From Pseudomonas entomophila (lineage in GTDB: Bacteria; Pseudomonadota; Gammaproteobacteria; Pseudomonadales; Pseudomonadaceae), in the NCBI RefSeq assembly GCF_013523165.1, contig NZ_JAAMQI010000004.1:181575-245574 (forward strand): 64,000 bases of DNA. Reading direction: 5' to 3'. The translations under genes were made by a program, and so were the position numbers. Positions 1 to 9,446 of the stretch are shown here, in pieces. The stretch's first letter is position 1, and each line of letters begins with the position of its first letter. The notes under the pieces are model-generated. The model saw nothing but the letters and a program-made list of their open reading frames with translations. It did no database searches and had not been told where the DNA came from.

Positions 1-35
1 TGGCGACGAATGGGTTGCATACCGACCTTGGGCAT
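1..35 (-). CDS. betI: BetI transcriptional repressor, N-terminal fragment
   Basis: Only the first 11 codons are inside the window. Read on the minus strand from the ATG at 35..33 they give MPKVGMQPIRR, the characteristic start of the TetR-family choline-sensing repressor BetI of pseudomonads. A good ribosome binding site (GAGGAG) lies 6-11 bases upstream of the ATG. BetI normally heads the betIBA operon for converting choline to glycine betaine, which should continue leftwards outside the window. The adjacent palindrome at 106..125 and the divergent betT support the call. The helix-turn-helix and ligand domains are not visible. Confidence 0.85.
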   Translation of the reverse strand, partial: MPKVGMQPIRR

Positions 36-457
36 CTCGTACTTCTCCTCAGGCCTGCGAGCGGGCGGCAAGCCGCTGTCTCGACGAGGACCAGTCTATT
101 TTGTTTTGATTGAACGTTCAATCAATAAAGAATAAGCTCTGCGACAATTTGTGCCATTGACAGGTGTCAACGACGCCCGAGACGGTGCAGACGATTGCGA
201 TAAAAAGATCGTGAAAGCCTTGTGGTACGTGGCGTTGACAGGCCCGAGCAGCAAGCGGAACACAGCATCACCTGCGGTCATCGACCGCGCGACGAAGGTT
301 CCGAGCGCAACGGGAAGGGTCAAGGCATCACGGCATACAGCGCAAACGCTCGATTTTCGGATCCCTTTTATAACACTTGAAGCCGTGGGGCTATTGCACC
401 TATGGCTCGACCCCTGACTGTTAGCCTTCCCTTGCGCCTGCCCGGAGCTTTCGTGCA
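36..457. other. betI-betT divergent intergenic region
   Basis: This is a 422-bp non-coding stretch between divergently transcribed betI and betT. It holds the BetI operator palindrome at 106..125, a second short palindrome TTGACAGGTGTCAA at 157..170, and a possible -10 (TATAAC, 369..374) facing betT without a convincing -35. The open frames inside it (for example a GTG-started 88-codon frame from 151) show no recognisable protein and are not called. Confidence 0.6.
106..125. promoter_or_regulatory. BetI operator (bet box)
   Basis: TTGATTGAACGTTCAATCAA is a perfect 20-bp palindrome located 70 bp upstream of the betI start. Its half-site TTGATTGAAC matches my recollection of BetI operators in other proteobacteria, where choline releases BetI and derepresses the bet genes. 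The position suits autoregulation of betIBA. Control of betT from the same site, about 330 bp from its start codon, is possible but less certain. Confidence 0.85.
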
Positions 458-2461
458 ATGAGTTCTGCCTCCCTTACCAACCCCCCCGCCGAGCGCGTGC
501 GGGTCAACAGCGTGGTGTTCTACACCTCGGCGTTGCTGATCCTTTCACTGACCGTGCTGCTGATTGCCGTACCCGAGACTGCAGGTCGCCTGCTGGGCGT
601 GGCCCAATCCTGGCTGACCCGCTCGTTCGGCTGGTACTACATGCTGGTGATCTGCGGTTATCTGGTGTTCGTCGTCGCTCTGGCGTTCTCCGATTTCGGC
701 AAACTCAAGCTCGGTGGCAAGGACGATCACCCGGACTTCAGCTACGGCGCCTGGGCCGGCATGCTGTTCTCATCGGGCATCGGCATCTCGCTGTTGTATT
801 TCGGCGCCTCCGAACCACTGGACCACTACCTCAACCCGCCCGAAGGCACGCCAGGCAGCCTGGAAGCCGCGCGTCAGGGCCTGCAGCTGACCTTCCTGCA
901 CTGGGGGCTGCATGGCTGGGCCATCTATGCGTTGGTGGGGCTGGCCGTGGGGTACTTCGCCTACCGCCACAACCAGCCCCTGGCCTTGCGCTCGGCCCTG
1001 TTCCCCCTGTTCGGTGAACGCTGGGTCAAGGGCGGGGCAGGGCATGCCGTGGACATCTTCGGCATGTTCGTGACCCTGTTGGGCCTGGTGACCAACCTGG
1101 GCATCGGCTCGATGCAGGTGGCCTCGGGGCTGGAGTACCTGTTCGGCATGGACCACAGCAAGACCAACCTGCTGGTGGTCATCCTGGTGATGAGCGGCGT
1201 GGCGACCCTCGCTGCGGTGTCCGGCGTGGAAAACGGCATCCGTCGCCTGTCCAACCTGAACATCGTGCTGTTCAGTGGCCTGTTGCTGTTCGTGCTGATG
1301 AGCGGCCAGACCCTTCACCTGCTCAATGGCTTCGTGCAGAACCTTGGCGACTACCTCAACGGCTTCGTGCTCAAGACCTTCGACCTCTATGCCTATCAGC
1401 CCGACGGTGCCAAGTCCGAACGCTGGCTGGGCCTGTGGACCGTGTTCTACTGGGCCTGGTGGATTTCCTGGGGCCCGTTCGTGGGCATGTTCATCGCACG
1501 GATCTCCAAGGGCCGTACCGTGCGCGAGCTGGTCGCCGGCGTCCTGCTGATTCCGTTGGGGTTCACCCTGGCCTGGCTGTCGATCTTCGGCAACACCGCG
1601 TTGGACCTGGTGATCAACCAGGGGGCGGTGGAGCTGGGCAAGACCGCGGTCGAACAGCCATCGATGTCGATCTACCACCTGCTGGAGTACTTTCCGGCCG
1701 CACGCATCGTCGTGGGCGTGGCGGTGTTCGTCGGCTTCGTGCTGTTCCTGACCCCGGCCGACTCGGGTGCGGTGATGATGGCCAACCTGTCTTGCAAGGG
1801 CGGCCACGTCGATGAAGACGCGCCCAACTGGCTGCGGATCTTCTGGTCGGTGGTCATCACGCTGGTCACCATCGGCTTGTTGTTCGCTGGCAACTTCGAA
1901 GCGATGCAGACCATGGTGGTGCTGGCCGGGCTGCCGTTCTCGGTGGTCCTGGTGCTGTTCATGTTCGGTCTGTACAAGGCCATGAAGCAGGACGTGCAGA
2001 TCGAGCAGGAGCGCGCCGAACTGGCTGCACGGGGTCGTCGCGGTTTCAGCGAGCGCCTCACGCAGTTGGACCTGCAGCCCACGCAGGCGGTGGTTCAGCG
2101 CTTCATGGACAAGCACGTCAGCCCAGCCCTGAAGGAGGCGGCCGTGCAACTGGGTGCGCTTGGCTATGCAGTGGAGAGCCGGTTGGGCAGCGCCCGCGCG
2201 CTGATGGGGTTGCGGGTGATGATGGATGAGGGGAACCCCTTCGTCTACGAAGTGAGCCTGGACGGCTACCAGGCGCCTGTCGGCGACACCCCGCCTGACG
2301 CCGAACCCGAGGTTCGCCAGCGCTTCTACCGTGCCGAGGTCTACCTGCACGACGGTAGCCAGGAGTACGACCTCATGGGCTTTACCGGTGAGCAGATCAC
2401 GCGCGATGTGCTCGACCAGTTCGAAAGCCATCGGCAGGTCCTGGGGCGCGTCTACAGCTGA
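458..2461 (+). CDS. betT: BCCT-family choline/betaine transporter BetT
   Basis: The 667-residue protein is a betaine/choline/carnitine transporter, an inner-membrane secondary carrier for quaternary ammonium compounds. It has about 12 hydrophobic helices up to residue 510. It carries the BCCT signature around the Trp-rich segment 'FYWAWWISWGPFVGMFIARISKGRT' region (split: FYWAWWISW then GPFVGMFIARISKGRT, about residues 330-355) and the GxGxx run SSGIGISLLYFG near residue 105. The long cytoplasmic C-terminal tail (about residues 515-667) is typical of BetT forms whose tail tunes osmotic response. The start at 458 is preceded by CGGAG. It sits divergent from betI and next to a BetI operator, so choline is the likely substrate and osmoprotection or choline catabolism the role. 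Glycine betaine or carnitine transport cannot be excluded. Confidence 0.9.
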   Translation: MSSASLTNPPAERVRVNSVVFYTSALLILSLTVLLIAVPETAGRLLGVAQSWLTRSFGWYYMLVICGYLVFVVALAFSDFGKLKLGGKDDHPDFSYGAWAGMLFSSGIGISLLYFGASEPLDHYLNPPEGTPGSLEAARQGLQLTFLHWGLHGWAIYALVGLAVGYFAYRHNQPLALRSALFPLFGERWVKGGAGHAVDIFGMFVTLLGLVTNLGIGSMQVASGLEYLFGMDHSKTNLLVVILVMSGVATLAAVSGVENGIRRLSNLNIVLFSGLLLFVLMSGQTLHLLNGFVQNLGDYLNGFVLKTFDLYAYQPDGAKSERWLGLWTVFYWAWWISWGPFVGMFIARISKGRTVRELVAGVLLIPLGFTLAWLSIFGNTALDLVINQGAVELGKTAVEQPSMSIYHLLEYFPAARIVVGVAVFVGFVLFLTPADSGAVMMANLSCKGGHVDEDAPNWLRIFWSVVITLVTIGLLFAGNFEAMQTMVVLAGLPFSVVLVLFMFGLYKAMKQDVQIEQERAELAARGRRGFSERLTQLDLQPTQAVVQRFMDKHVSPALKEAAVQLGALGYAVESRLGSARALMGLRVMMDEGNPFVYEVSLDGYQAPVGDTPPDAEPEVRQRFYRAEVYLHDGSQEYDLMGFTGEQITRDVLDQFESHRQVLGRVYS

Positions 2462-2466
2462 CGCCA

Positions 2467-2500
2467 CCTGAACGCCCGCTCTGGCGAGAGGGCGTTCAGG
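2467..2500 (+). terminator. Hairpin after betT
   Basis: An 11-bp perfect stem (CCTGAACGCCC paired with GGGCGTTCAGG) with a 12-base loop begins 5 bp after the betT stop. There is no U-run, so it may be a weak terminator or a 3'-end stabiliser. Confidence 0.55.
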
Positions 2501-2600
2501 CCGTGCCGGTCGCTTCCAGGCATCGGTCACGCCTTATGTACCACCGCCGCGTCAGGTGCGCTTCGTAGCGTGTGCCGCTTCTACCCAAGGAGCCGCACAC

Positions 2601-5600
2601 ATGACCAACCGACCAGACGTCGTTCCCGATTACCAGCGTGCCGTCGCCGCCGAGTTCGCCGCACGGCCTACCCTGCGCCAGCTCATCGCGCGACAGGCGC
2701 TGGCCGTGCTCAGCGAAGCCCACACCTCGGTGGCCGCTGCAGGCCTGCCGGATGCCGAACCGCTCGTGCTGCTGATCCCCCAGCCGCATCAGTGGTCTCG
2801 CGCGTCACTGGTGGACACGTTGCTCGAGGCGTTGTTGCAGGGCGTCCCCCTGGAGCGTCTCGGTGAGCGCGACGGGGAGTTCCTGATAACGTCGAGCCCC
2901 GACTACCCATTGCGCGATCACCAAGGCCAGGCGCTCGAGGGCGCGACGTCCATCCGCGGGCAGATGGGTGCCCTCGACGAGGCCGTGCAGGCACTCATCG
3001 AAACCTTCTGCCAGGCGCAGCGCGACTATTGGGCGGCGCCAGGCAGCCTGGGGGCCAGCCGCGACCAGTGGTTGCAATTGACGCTCAAGTCGGCCCTGTT
3101 GCAGAACCTGCCCTTGCACGGCCTGGATGCACGGCAGGCGGCCTGCGTGCGTGGCGTGCTCCGAGGGGGCACTGGGCGCCCGACCGTCTTCGCCATCGAG
3201 GTCGAACTTCAGGACGCGGGAACGTCTCGACGTGTGGCCCTGCCCAACCTGCTGATCAGCGGCGAGTATGACGAACGTCAGGTACTGCTGTGGTGCGCGC
3301 CCTCCAGTACGGTGCAGGCCTTCGATTCGTTCGATGCATTCGTGCAGCGGCTGCACGAGGAGCTGGCCGAGCCCTATCGGTTCGACACGCTGACCTGGCA
3401 TCGATACGTACTCGAGGGCAATGTCTTCGCACAACAGACCGCCCTCATGCTCGACAGCCTGCTGCAAGCGGCACGCAGCGTGTGGTACTGGCAGAGTGCC
3501 GATCTGCCAGCCCTGGAGGCGCTTTTCGCTCAGCTGACCGATCCGGCGGCGTTTTTCATCAGCGGTTACCAGGTCGCGTCGTCGTCTGACATGACCCTGC
3601 CGCCTGGCTTGCGAGCCGTGACGGATGCGGAGGGGTTCCTCTGTCAGGATGCGTTGTTCGAACTGGCGTTGGCGCAGGCCGAATCGCTGGGCACGACGTC
3701 CCGCGATCAGCTTCAGGACCTGCGTGAATACACGCGCCAGGCACTGCGTGAGGCGCTGCTCGGCGACCACCCCGATGACGCCAACTATTTCCCGGACGAC
3801 CTGGTCCTGACCCTGAGCCTTGCACGGGGCACGCCAGGCGGGGCGGCCACAGGGCCTGGCGACAGCGCCGTCGACACGTTCGAGATGACCCTGACCGACT
3901 ACGCCATCGGCGACCTTGGAGACGCACGGGACGCCACGCTCAGTGCAGTCGCTCACCGGAATGGTCAATTGATCATGCCCTGGCTGACCCTCGACTACCT
4001 CGACGCCCTGGTCAGTCGTGTAGACGTCGGCCGTCGTTACCCCGCCCATGTGGCACGCTTCATGGACGCGCCTGCGGGCAAGCCGGAACGCATTGCGTGT
4101 TTCGCCAGGGAATGGCGCAGTGCGCTGCTGTTCAGTGCCCTGCAAGGCAAGCTGGCGGGAACGCTCGACGCGGCGGCCTTGCAGTGCGTGACCGACTACT
4201 GCCGCGGCTGGCTCGACCCTGAGCTGCCGAGGATGGCGCTAATGCCGCTGGCGTTCAAGGCCGGTGAAGAGGACGACGGCGTCGATGTGGTGCGTGGCAT
4301 GTACGTGCTGTTTTGCGCCGAGCCGACGTACGTGCTGCTGTACCGGCCGCTCTACGAGAATGCACCGCTCATGGTCTTCGAGACCTTCGACGCCCTCATG
4401 TCCGCGATCGCGCGCGAAGGCGCATTGCAGACCAGTGTGCTGGACTGGCTTCCCGACCAGGCCCGGCGTGTCTACGACAATGGGGGGTTTCTCGAGCCTC
4501 ATCGGTTGACACCGATCCTCGACGAGGCAGGTTTTCTGCTGCCCGTGAAGCCTGCCGTCCTGCACAAACGCCTGTGGCGACAAGACGTCGACACGCGGCT
4601 GTACGAAGCCAACCGTGATCTGCTGGTGGCGCTGGCTGACCGCCGGTCGTGGTCCACTGCGGAGAAGCACTGGGCTTCGCTGGTCAGAGGGGCATGGTTG
4701 CTGTTCGATACAGTCAGCCTGGTCGTGCGCGGTCCGGTGGCGACCGTAGCCTGGCTGGCGCAAGGCATAGCGGCCTTGGGCCAGGACCTGCCGGTGCTGG
4801 CGCACGGCACGGGCGCGCAGCGCGTGGCAGCGATCGTCGACCTGATCGTCAACCTGGGCCTGGCAGTGGCTCACCTGAAGCTCCCTCGTGAGACACCGGT
4901 CCTTGCGCAGCCCGTGCTGGCAGCGAGCACCGGCAGGCTGGCCAGGCCCGAGGTCAGCGTTCCGCAGCGTACGGCCCTCGTACGGGCAGGGCACCTCGAT
5001 GCGCCGTACGCCTTGGCGGCAAGGGGGGAGGCGAGCGTGGATTTCTCATGGCGTGGCGCACACGGCTTCAACGTCCTGACGCCGACCCAGCGTGCACGGC
5101 TCAGGGCCATGCGCTCGTCCGTCGATCTGCGCGATGCGCCTGAGCAGGCAGGCCTGTACAGGGTCGGTGATCGACACTACGTCTCGATGAGGGGCGATGC
5201 GTACGAGGTCCAGGTGTCTCAGGAGGGGGTGCGCATCCTCGATACGCAGGGAGAGAAAGGGCCTTGGCTGCAGCGAACCGAGGGTGTCTGGCGCGTCGAT
5301 TCGGCGCTGGCGCTGCGCGGTGGCATGCCCAAGAGCCGTGTCGAACTCAGGCGTGAGCAGAATCGAGCCCGCTTGATGGCGCTCCAGGAACAGGAGAACA
5401 CACTGACAACGCAGCGCAATGCACAGGCCAAGGTGTTCGAGGCGCACCGGCGCCTGTTGTTGGAGAAGGAAGATAGCATCGGCGAATTGGAGGCGATAGC
5501 GCATCCGGATGAGCTTCAGGCACGCGAGCTGGCGTTGCTCAAGGACCTGCGCCAGCGGATCCGAGAAACCGTGACGTACGACATGAAAGCGTTGGTCGAC

Positions 5601-7253
5601 CTCGACGTGAAGAACGATCAGGTGGCAGGCGAGATCTTCGACCTCAGGCATGTCGACGCTTCCCTGGAGGAAGCCATCGCCCTGCATCGCAGGGCAGTAC
5701 GCCAGGAATTGATCGGTAACTGCAAGCTGCTCTATAACGAACTGGCGTCGCTCATCAATGAGGCGGGTGCGCAGACCCTGAGCGATACCATCGCGATCCT
5801 GCCTGAGGAGGCGTCGGAGATCGAGCAATACAGGCGTTTCCGTACGACGCTGGAAAAGGTCGTGAAATGGGAGGCGGATGCAATCAGCGTTTCCCAGCAC
5901 TTCGATCGTCTGCTGGAGGCGACGCTCAATGACCCGACCATCAGCTTCAAGGACCCTGATACCGGCGTCAAACTGGACAAGACCGTCTACCTGAGCGGGG
6001 TCATCGAACAGCGCAAGGTCAATGCCGTGGACTTGGAAGTTCGTCTACTGCTGGATCTGGGCGAACTGAGTCTCGATCGTCTGGCGGGAGGCGATGAGCA
6101 GACGCTTAAAGCCTTCCAGGCCTATCTGACTGGCGAATCGCTGCAAAGCGCCGCTGCCGCGCATGGGGATCTAAGCCAGAGTGAATTGAGCGTGGAAGAG
6201 CGTATCAGCGTATTGACCAGCGTCGTGGAGGCCTATGAAGAGGCGGCTGCTTCGGCAGATTACCTGCGCAGTATCTCCACCACGGTGGTACGCCTTGAAA
6301 CGCTCGAGGAGTACCGCACCGTGCTGAACCGGCTCAAGGAGCAGGCCGAGCATGAGTTGGCACAGGCCGTGCGCGAGAAGGAACTCGCTTTGCCTCGCAC
6401 CCGTCAGCCCAGGGTGTATGCCAGCCGAGGTGGAAAGCGCCGCGTGGTCAAGACCCAGCGGGGGCGCAGCGTGGTGGGGACCGAGGTCGAAATCGACGGC
6501 GTGCCGGTGATCGAGCAGCGCGATGCGCGCACTGACCAGGTGATCAAGACGTTCCGGCGCCAGGGTTCTCAGTGGGCAGAGGAGGTCAAGCCAGACCCGG
6601 CCGCCACTTCGGAGTCGCCTGAGACCGCCCCCGCGCCTGATGCGCTGCGCCAGCGTGGCAGGGCGCTGGTCGGTGAGGTCGAATCGATCATCCGTCTGGC
6701 TCGCCAGTACGTCAGGTCCGATGAGCCGCACGGTTTGTCTTCGGTCATCGATCTGCACGTCGAAAAACTGGAGGAGGTTCAGGCCAGGCTGCCTCGTACC
6801 GACCAGGACGCTGCCCTGCACCTGGAACTGAGCGAAAGCCGTGAACGCTTGCAGCATACGCGCCGTGATCTGTTGGTCGGCCTTTATCTGGCCACCAGTC
6901 ATCCCTCGGCCAGCAGCTTGCGGTTCCTGGTCGAGCATGGCGCCGTGCGTGTCGAGCGTGCGGGGCCCCGCAAGCCGTTGTCAGAACACGACTACCTGGA
7001 CGTGTACGAGATTCGACGTCAGCCTGTTTCCGGTCAGACGAAGGGCAGTGGGTTGTGGGAGGCGCACTTCCATTATCCTGAAGCGACCACCCCGGGCCCT
7101 GCCTTCAGCAAGGGTCACCTCAAGCTCTGGTCCCAGCGCAAGCTGGGCCGCGAGGCGCAACTGCGCGCGGCGACCACTGGCAAGGACCTGCTGGCGATCT
7201 ACCGGGGCGATCTGAAGCCCCATGAGGTCGACGGGCTGATTCCTTTCGACTGA
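2601..7253 (+). CDS. Giant DUF6543 / dermonecrotic-toxin-like protein
   Basis: The 1550-residue protein resembles the large pseudomonad proteins annotated as dermonecrotic toxin domain (DUF6543). The ATG at 2601 is preferred because AAGGAG lies 10 bases upstream; an in-frame ATG at 2556 lacks one. Visible parts: N-terminal VPDYQRAVAAEFAARPTLRQL; two repeats of the 'family body' ending in regions near residues 310-340 and 640-690 that begin FFISGYQV and LYEANRDLL; a hydrophobic stretch at about 695-760; a beta-rich block at about 813-912 ending in GGMP, typical of the family; a long charged helical, coiled-coil-like region at about 913-1260; and a basic linker (GGKRRVVKTQRG) near 1275. No leucine-rich repeats, NEL ubiquitin-ligase module, signal peptide, or adjacent immunity or secretion gene is seen. 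Family members are suspected contact or host-directed toxins, but activity here is unproven. I expect the gene to be accessory between betT and the deacetylase gene. Confidence 0.75.
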   Translation: MTNRPDVVPDYQRAVAAEFAARPTLRQLIARQALAVLSEAHTSVAAAGLPDAEPLVLLIPQPHQWSRASLVDTLLEALLQGVPLERLGERDGEFLITSSPDYPLRDHQGQALEGATSIRGQMGALDEAVQALIETFCQAQRDYWAAPGSLGASRDQWLQLTLKSALLQNLPLHGLDARQAACVRGVLRGGTGRPTVFAIEVELQDAGTSRRVALPNLLISGEYDERQVLLWCAPSSTVQAFDSFDAFVQRLHEELAEPYRFDTLTWHRYVLEGNVFAQQTALMLDSLLQAARSVWYWQSADLPALEALFAQLTDPAAFFISGYQVASSSDMTLPPGLRAVTDAEGFLCQDALFELALAQAESLGTTSRDQLQDLREYTRQALREALLGDHPDDANYFPDDLVLTLSLARGTPGGAATGPGDSAVDTFEMTLTDYAIGDLGDARDATLSAVAHRNGQLIMPWLTLDYLDALVSRVDVGRRYPAHVARFMDAPAGKPERIACFAREWRSALLFSALQGKLAGTLDAAALQCVTDYCRGWLDPELPRMALMPLAFKAGEEDDGVDVVRGMYVLFCAEPTYVLLYRPLYENAPLMVFETFDALMSAIAREGALQTSVLDWLPDQARRVYDNGGFLEPHRLTPILDEAGFLLPVKPAVLHKRLWRQDVDTRLYEANRDLLVALADRRSWSTAEKHWASLVRGAWLLFDTVSLVVRGPVATVAWLAQGIAALGQDLPVLAHGTGAQRVAAIVDLIVNLGLAVAHLKLPRETPVLAQPVLAASTGRLARPEVSVPQRTALVRAGHLDAPYALAARGEASVDFSWRGAHGFNVLTPTQRARLRAMRSSVDLRDAPEQAGLYRVGDRHYVSMRGDAYEVQVSQEGVRILDTQGEKGPWLQRTEGVWRVDSALALRGGMPKSRVELRREQNRARLMALQEQENTLTTQRNAQAKVFEAHRRLLLEKEDSIGELEAIAHPDELQARELALLKDLRQRIRETVTYDMKALVDLDVKNDQVAGEIFDLRHVDASLEEAIALHRRAVRQELIGNCKLLYNELASLINEAGAQTLSDTIAILPEEASEIEQYRRFRTTLEKVVKWEADAISVSQHFDRLLEATLNDPTISFKDPDTGVKLDKTVYLSGVIEQRKVNAVDLEVRLLLDLGELSLDRLAGGDEQTLKAFQAYLTGESLQSAAAAHGDLSQSELSVEERISVLTSVVEAYEEAAASADYLRSISTTVVRLETLEEYRTVLNRLKEQAEHELAQAVREKELALPRTRQPRVYASRGGKRRVVKTQRGRSVVGTEVEIDGVPVIEQRDARTDQVIKTFRRQGSQWAEEVKPDPAATSESPETAPAPDALRQRGRALVGEVESIIRLARQYVRSDEPHGLSSVIDLHVEKLEEVQARLPRTDQDAALHLELSESRERLQHTRRDLLVGLYLATSHPSASSLRFLVEHGAVRVERAGPRKPLSEHDYLDVYEIRRQPVSGQTKGSGLWEAHFHYPEATTPGPAFSKGHLKLWSQRKLGREAQLRAATTGKDLLAIYRGDLKPHEVDGLIPFD

Positions 7254-7269
7254 GTCGACCGTCCAGGCG

Positions 7270-8034
7270 TCAGCGACCTGGGTAGACACCCTGCCGGCCA
7301 TGGGCGGGCATGGCCAGGTTGCTGCGTTGCGCGATCATCTGGTGGAGGTCGATCCACACCACCCCCTGACGCCCGAGCAAAGGCAGCTCCCTTTCCAGCA
7401 CCTCGAGCGTTTGCGGGTAGGGGTGCCCGATCAGCACGACGGAGCCCTGGCGACGGGCCAGGGCGATGCCTTGACGCAACTGCGCCGCGATCGCCTCGGG
7501 AGTGCGTACGTCGTCCAGGAAGACATCGCGCGAGACGTGCGCCAGGCCGATGGCCTGGGCCTTGGCCGCCGCCACCGTGGCTGCGCTGGTGCGGCTGTCG
7601 ACGAAGAACAGGCCGCGGCGCTGCAGTTCGCCCATCAGCCAGGCCATCGGTGCAGGCTGCGACGTCATGCGACTGCCCATGTGGTTGTTGAGCCCGGCAG
7701 CGTAGGGGACCTTCTCCAGGGCGCGATCCAGGCGTGCAGCCAGCACCTCGATCGCCGTTCCTGGGTGCCAGGCATAGGGACCGGTCGCCGGATCCATGGG
7801 CATGTGCAGGATCACGGTCTTGCCAGCGGCATGCCCCTGCCGCGCGAAGTCGGTGGCGTGCGGGGTATCGGGCATGATCGCCAAGGTCACCGGCCCTGGC
7901 AGGGCGAGTACCCGGTTGTCGCGCGCGACGTTCTGCCCGAGGTCATCGATGATCAGCGTCAGGTACGCCTTGTCCGGCGCCGCCTGGACGGCACCGGCCA
8001 GCAACCCGAGCAGAGCGAGCAGAAGCGCACGCAT
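7270..8034 (-). CDS. Divergent polysaccharide deacetylase (YibQ-like)
   Basis: The 254-residue exported protein has a cleavable signal (MRALLLALLGLLAGAVQAA) followed by the divergent polysaccharide deacetylase (DUF610) fold. Recognisable segments are LTLIIDDLGQN near residue 30, ILHMPMDP near 95 and NNHMGSRMT near 130, which place the acidic and histidine residues of the NodB-like superfamily. It starts 8 bp after the ctpA stop and is the last gene of an EnvC-like, CtpA, deacetylase set (all minus strand), so it is probably translated from the same message. Families in this context act in the periplasm on peptidoglycan or glycan. The actual substrate is unknown. Confidence 0.85.
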   Translation of the reverse strand: MRALLLALLGLLAGAVQAAPDKAYLTLIIDDLGQNVARDNRVLALPGPVTLAIMPDTPHATDFARQGHAAGKTVILHMPMDPATGPYAWHPGTAIEVLAARLDRALEKVPYAAGLNNHMGSRMTSQPAPMAWLMGELQRRGLFFVDSRTSAATVAAAKAQAIGLAHVSRDVFLDDVRTPEAIAAQLRQGIALARRQGSVVLIGHPYPQTLEVLERELPLLGRQGVVWIDLHQMIAQRSNLAMPAHGRQGVYPGR

Positions 8035-8042
8035 GGGCGCGG

Positions 8043-9356
8043 TCAGGCGCCCTTGGTGATGTTCAGGCCCTTGAGCAGGCTCAAGGCCTGACTCAGCTGG
8101 AAGTCATCGTCCTGGGGGCGTGTCTTGCGCGCACCGCCCGAGGGACGGTCGGCGCCGCCGTTGCCATTGCCCAGATGACCTTGCAGATCGGCTTCCTTGA
8201 AGTTCTCGGTGTCGGCCTCGGCGGTGAGCTTGGCCTGACGCACCTCGATGTCCGGCACGATGCCCTGGGCCTGGATCGAACGCCCGTTGGGGGTGAAGTA
8301 CAGGGCCGTGGTGAGCTTCAGGGCGCGGTCGTTGTTCAGCGGCAGCACGGTCTGCACCGAGCCCTTGCCGAAGCTGTCGGTGCCCATCAGCACGGCACGC
8401 TTGTGGTCCTGCAGGGCGCCTGCGACGATTTCCGAAGCCGAGGCACTGCCGCCGTTGATCAGCACCACCAGGGGCACACGCTCGCTGGCGTCGGCCGGGT
8501 CGGCAGAGAAGCGCAGCTCGGAATTGGCGATCCGGCCCTTGGTGTAGACGATCAGGCCCTTGGTCAGGAAGTGATCCGCCACTTCGACCGCCGACTGCAG
8601 GACGCCACCTGGGTTGTTGCGCAGGTCCAGCACGATGCCGCGCAGCTTCTTGCCGTTGTCCTTGCGCAGCTTGGCCAGGGCCTTGCCGACTTCCTCACCG
8701 GTCTTGACCTGGAACTGCGTGATGCGGATGTAGCCGTAGTCGCTCTCCATGAGCTGGCTCTTGACGCTCTTGACCTGGATCACGGCGCGCGCCAGGGTCA
8801 CGTCGAACGGATTGCCACCGTTGCGAATCAGGGTCAGGGTGATCTTGTCGCCGATCTTGCCGCGCATCTTGTCGACCGCCTCGGTCATGGACTGGCCGCG
8901 CGTGGGCTGGCCGTTGATCTTGACGATCAGGTCCCCGGCCTGGATGCCGGCGCGCGAGGCAGGCGTGTCGTCGATCGGCGAGACGACCTTGAGGAAGTTG
9001 TCCTCCATCCCGACCTCGATGCCCAATCCACCGAACTCGCCGCTGGTGCTTTCCTGCAGCTCCTGGAAGTCTTCAGGGCCGAGATAGGCCGAGTGCGGGT
9101 CCAGGTTGCTGAGCATGCCCTTGATGGCGTTTTCCAGCAGGGTCTTGTCGTCCACCGGTTCGACGTAGGCCGCCTTGATCCGGTCCATCACCTCGGCGAA
9201 GGTCCGCAGCTCGTCCAGCGGCAGCGGCCCCTGGGGCGTGACTTCGGTGGTCGGCACGGCGACACGAGCCGCAGGCTCGGCGGCCAGCAACGCAGGCGCA
9301 CCGACCGCCAAGGCGACGGTCAGGGCCAACTGGGAAAGGCGAGGCGAATGCAGCAT
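8043..9356 (-). CDS. ctpA: Carboxy-terminal processing protease, S41 family
   Basis: The 437-residue periplasmic serine protease begins at the ATG at 9356, which has AGGAGT about 10 bases upstream and gives a signal peptide (MLHSPRLSQLALTVALAVG...). A PDZ domain follows (about residues 105-190, GGLGIEVGM to INGQPTRG), then the S41 catalytic domain. The catalytic serine lies in GGSASASEIV (about residue 310) and the lysine in GTDSFGKGSVQT about 25 residues later, as in CtpA/Prc. It acts on envelope proteins and, in pseudomonads, is known to degrade murein hydrolases. That fits its position between an EnvC-like hydrolase activator and a deacetylase. Confidence 0.93.
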   Translation of the reverse strand: MLHSPRLSQLALTVALAVGAPALLAAEPAARVAVPTTEVTPQGPLPLDELRTFAEVMDRIKAAYVEPVDDKTLLENAIKGMLSNLDPHSAYLGPEDFQELQESTSGEFGGLGIEVGMEDNFLKVVSPIDDTPASRAGIQAGDLIVKINGQPTRGQSMTEAVDKMRGKIGDKITLTLIRNGGNPFDVTLARAVIQVKSVKSQLMESDYGYIRITQFQVKTGEEVGKALAKLRKDNGKKLRGIVLDLRNNPGGVLQSAVEVADHFLTKGLIVYTKGRIANSELRFSADPADASERVPLVVLINGGSASASEIVAGALQDHKRAVLMGTDSFGKGSVQTVLPLNNDRALKLTTALYFTPNGRSIQAQGIVPDIEVRQAKLTAEADTENFKEADLQGHLGNGNGGADRPSGGARKTRPQDDDFQLSQALSLLKGLNITKGA

Positions 9357-9446
9357 GTCGAACGAACTCCTGATCCTGGTAGCGCCCCTCTGGGGAGCAT
9401 CGGCGCCGTGAAACGACACTGCACCGCACGATGAACGAACCGCCGG

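Noticed and set aside
151..417. 88-codon frame between betI and betT starting GTG, and the overlapping minus-strand frame 96..458
   Set aside because: Both overlap or abut the operator region and resemble nothing; no ribosome binding site.
770..2530. 586-codon minus-strand open frame opposite betT
   Set aside because: GC-rich antisense shadow of a clear BCCT transporter gene; the translation is low-complexity His/Gln/Arg-rich without any motif.
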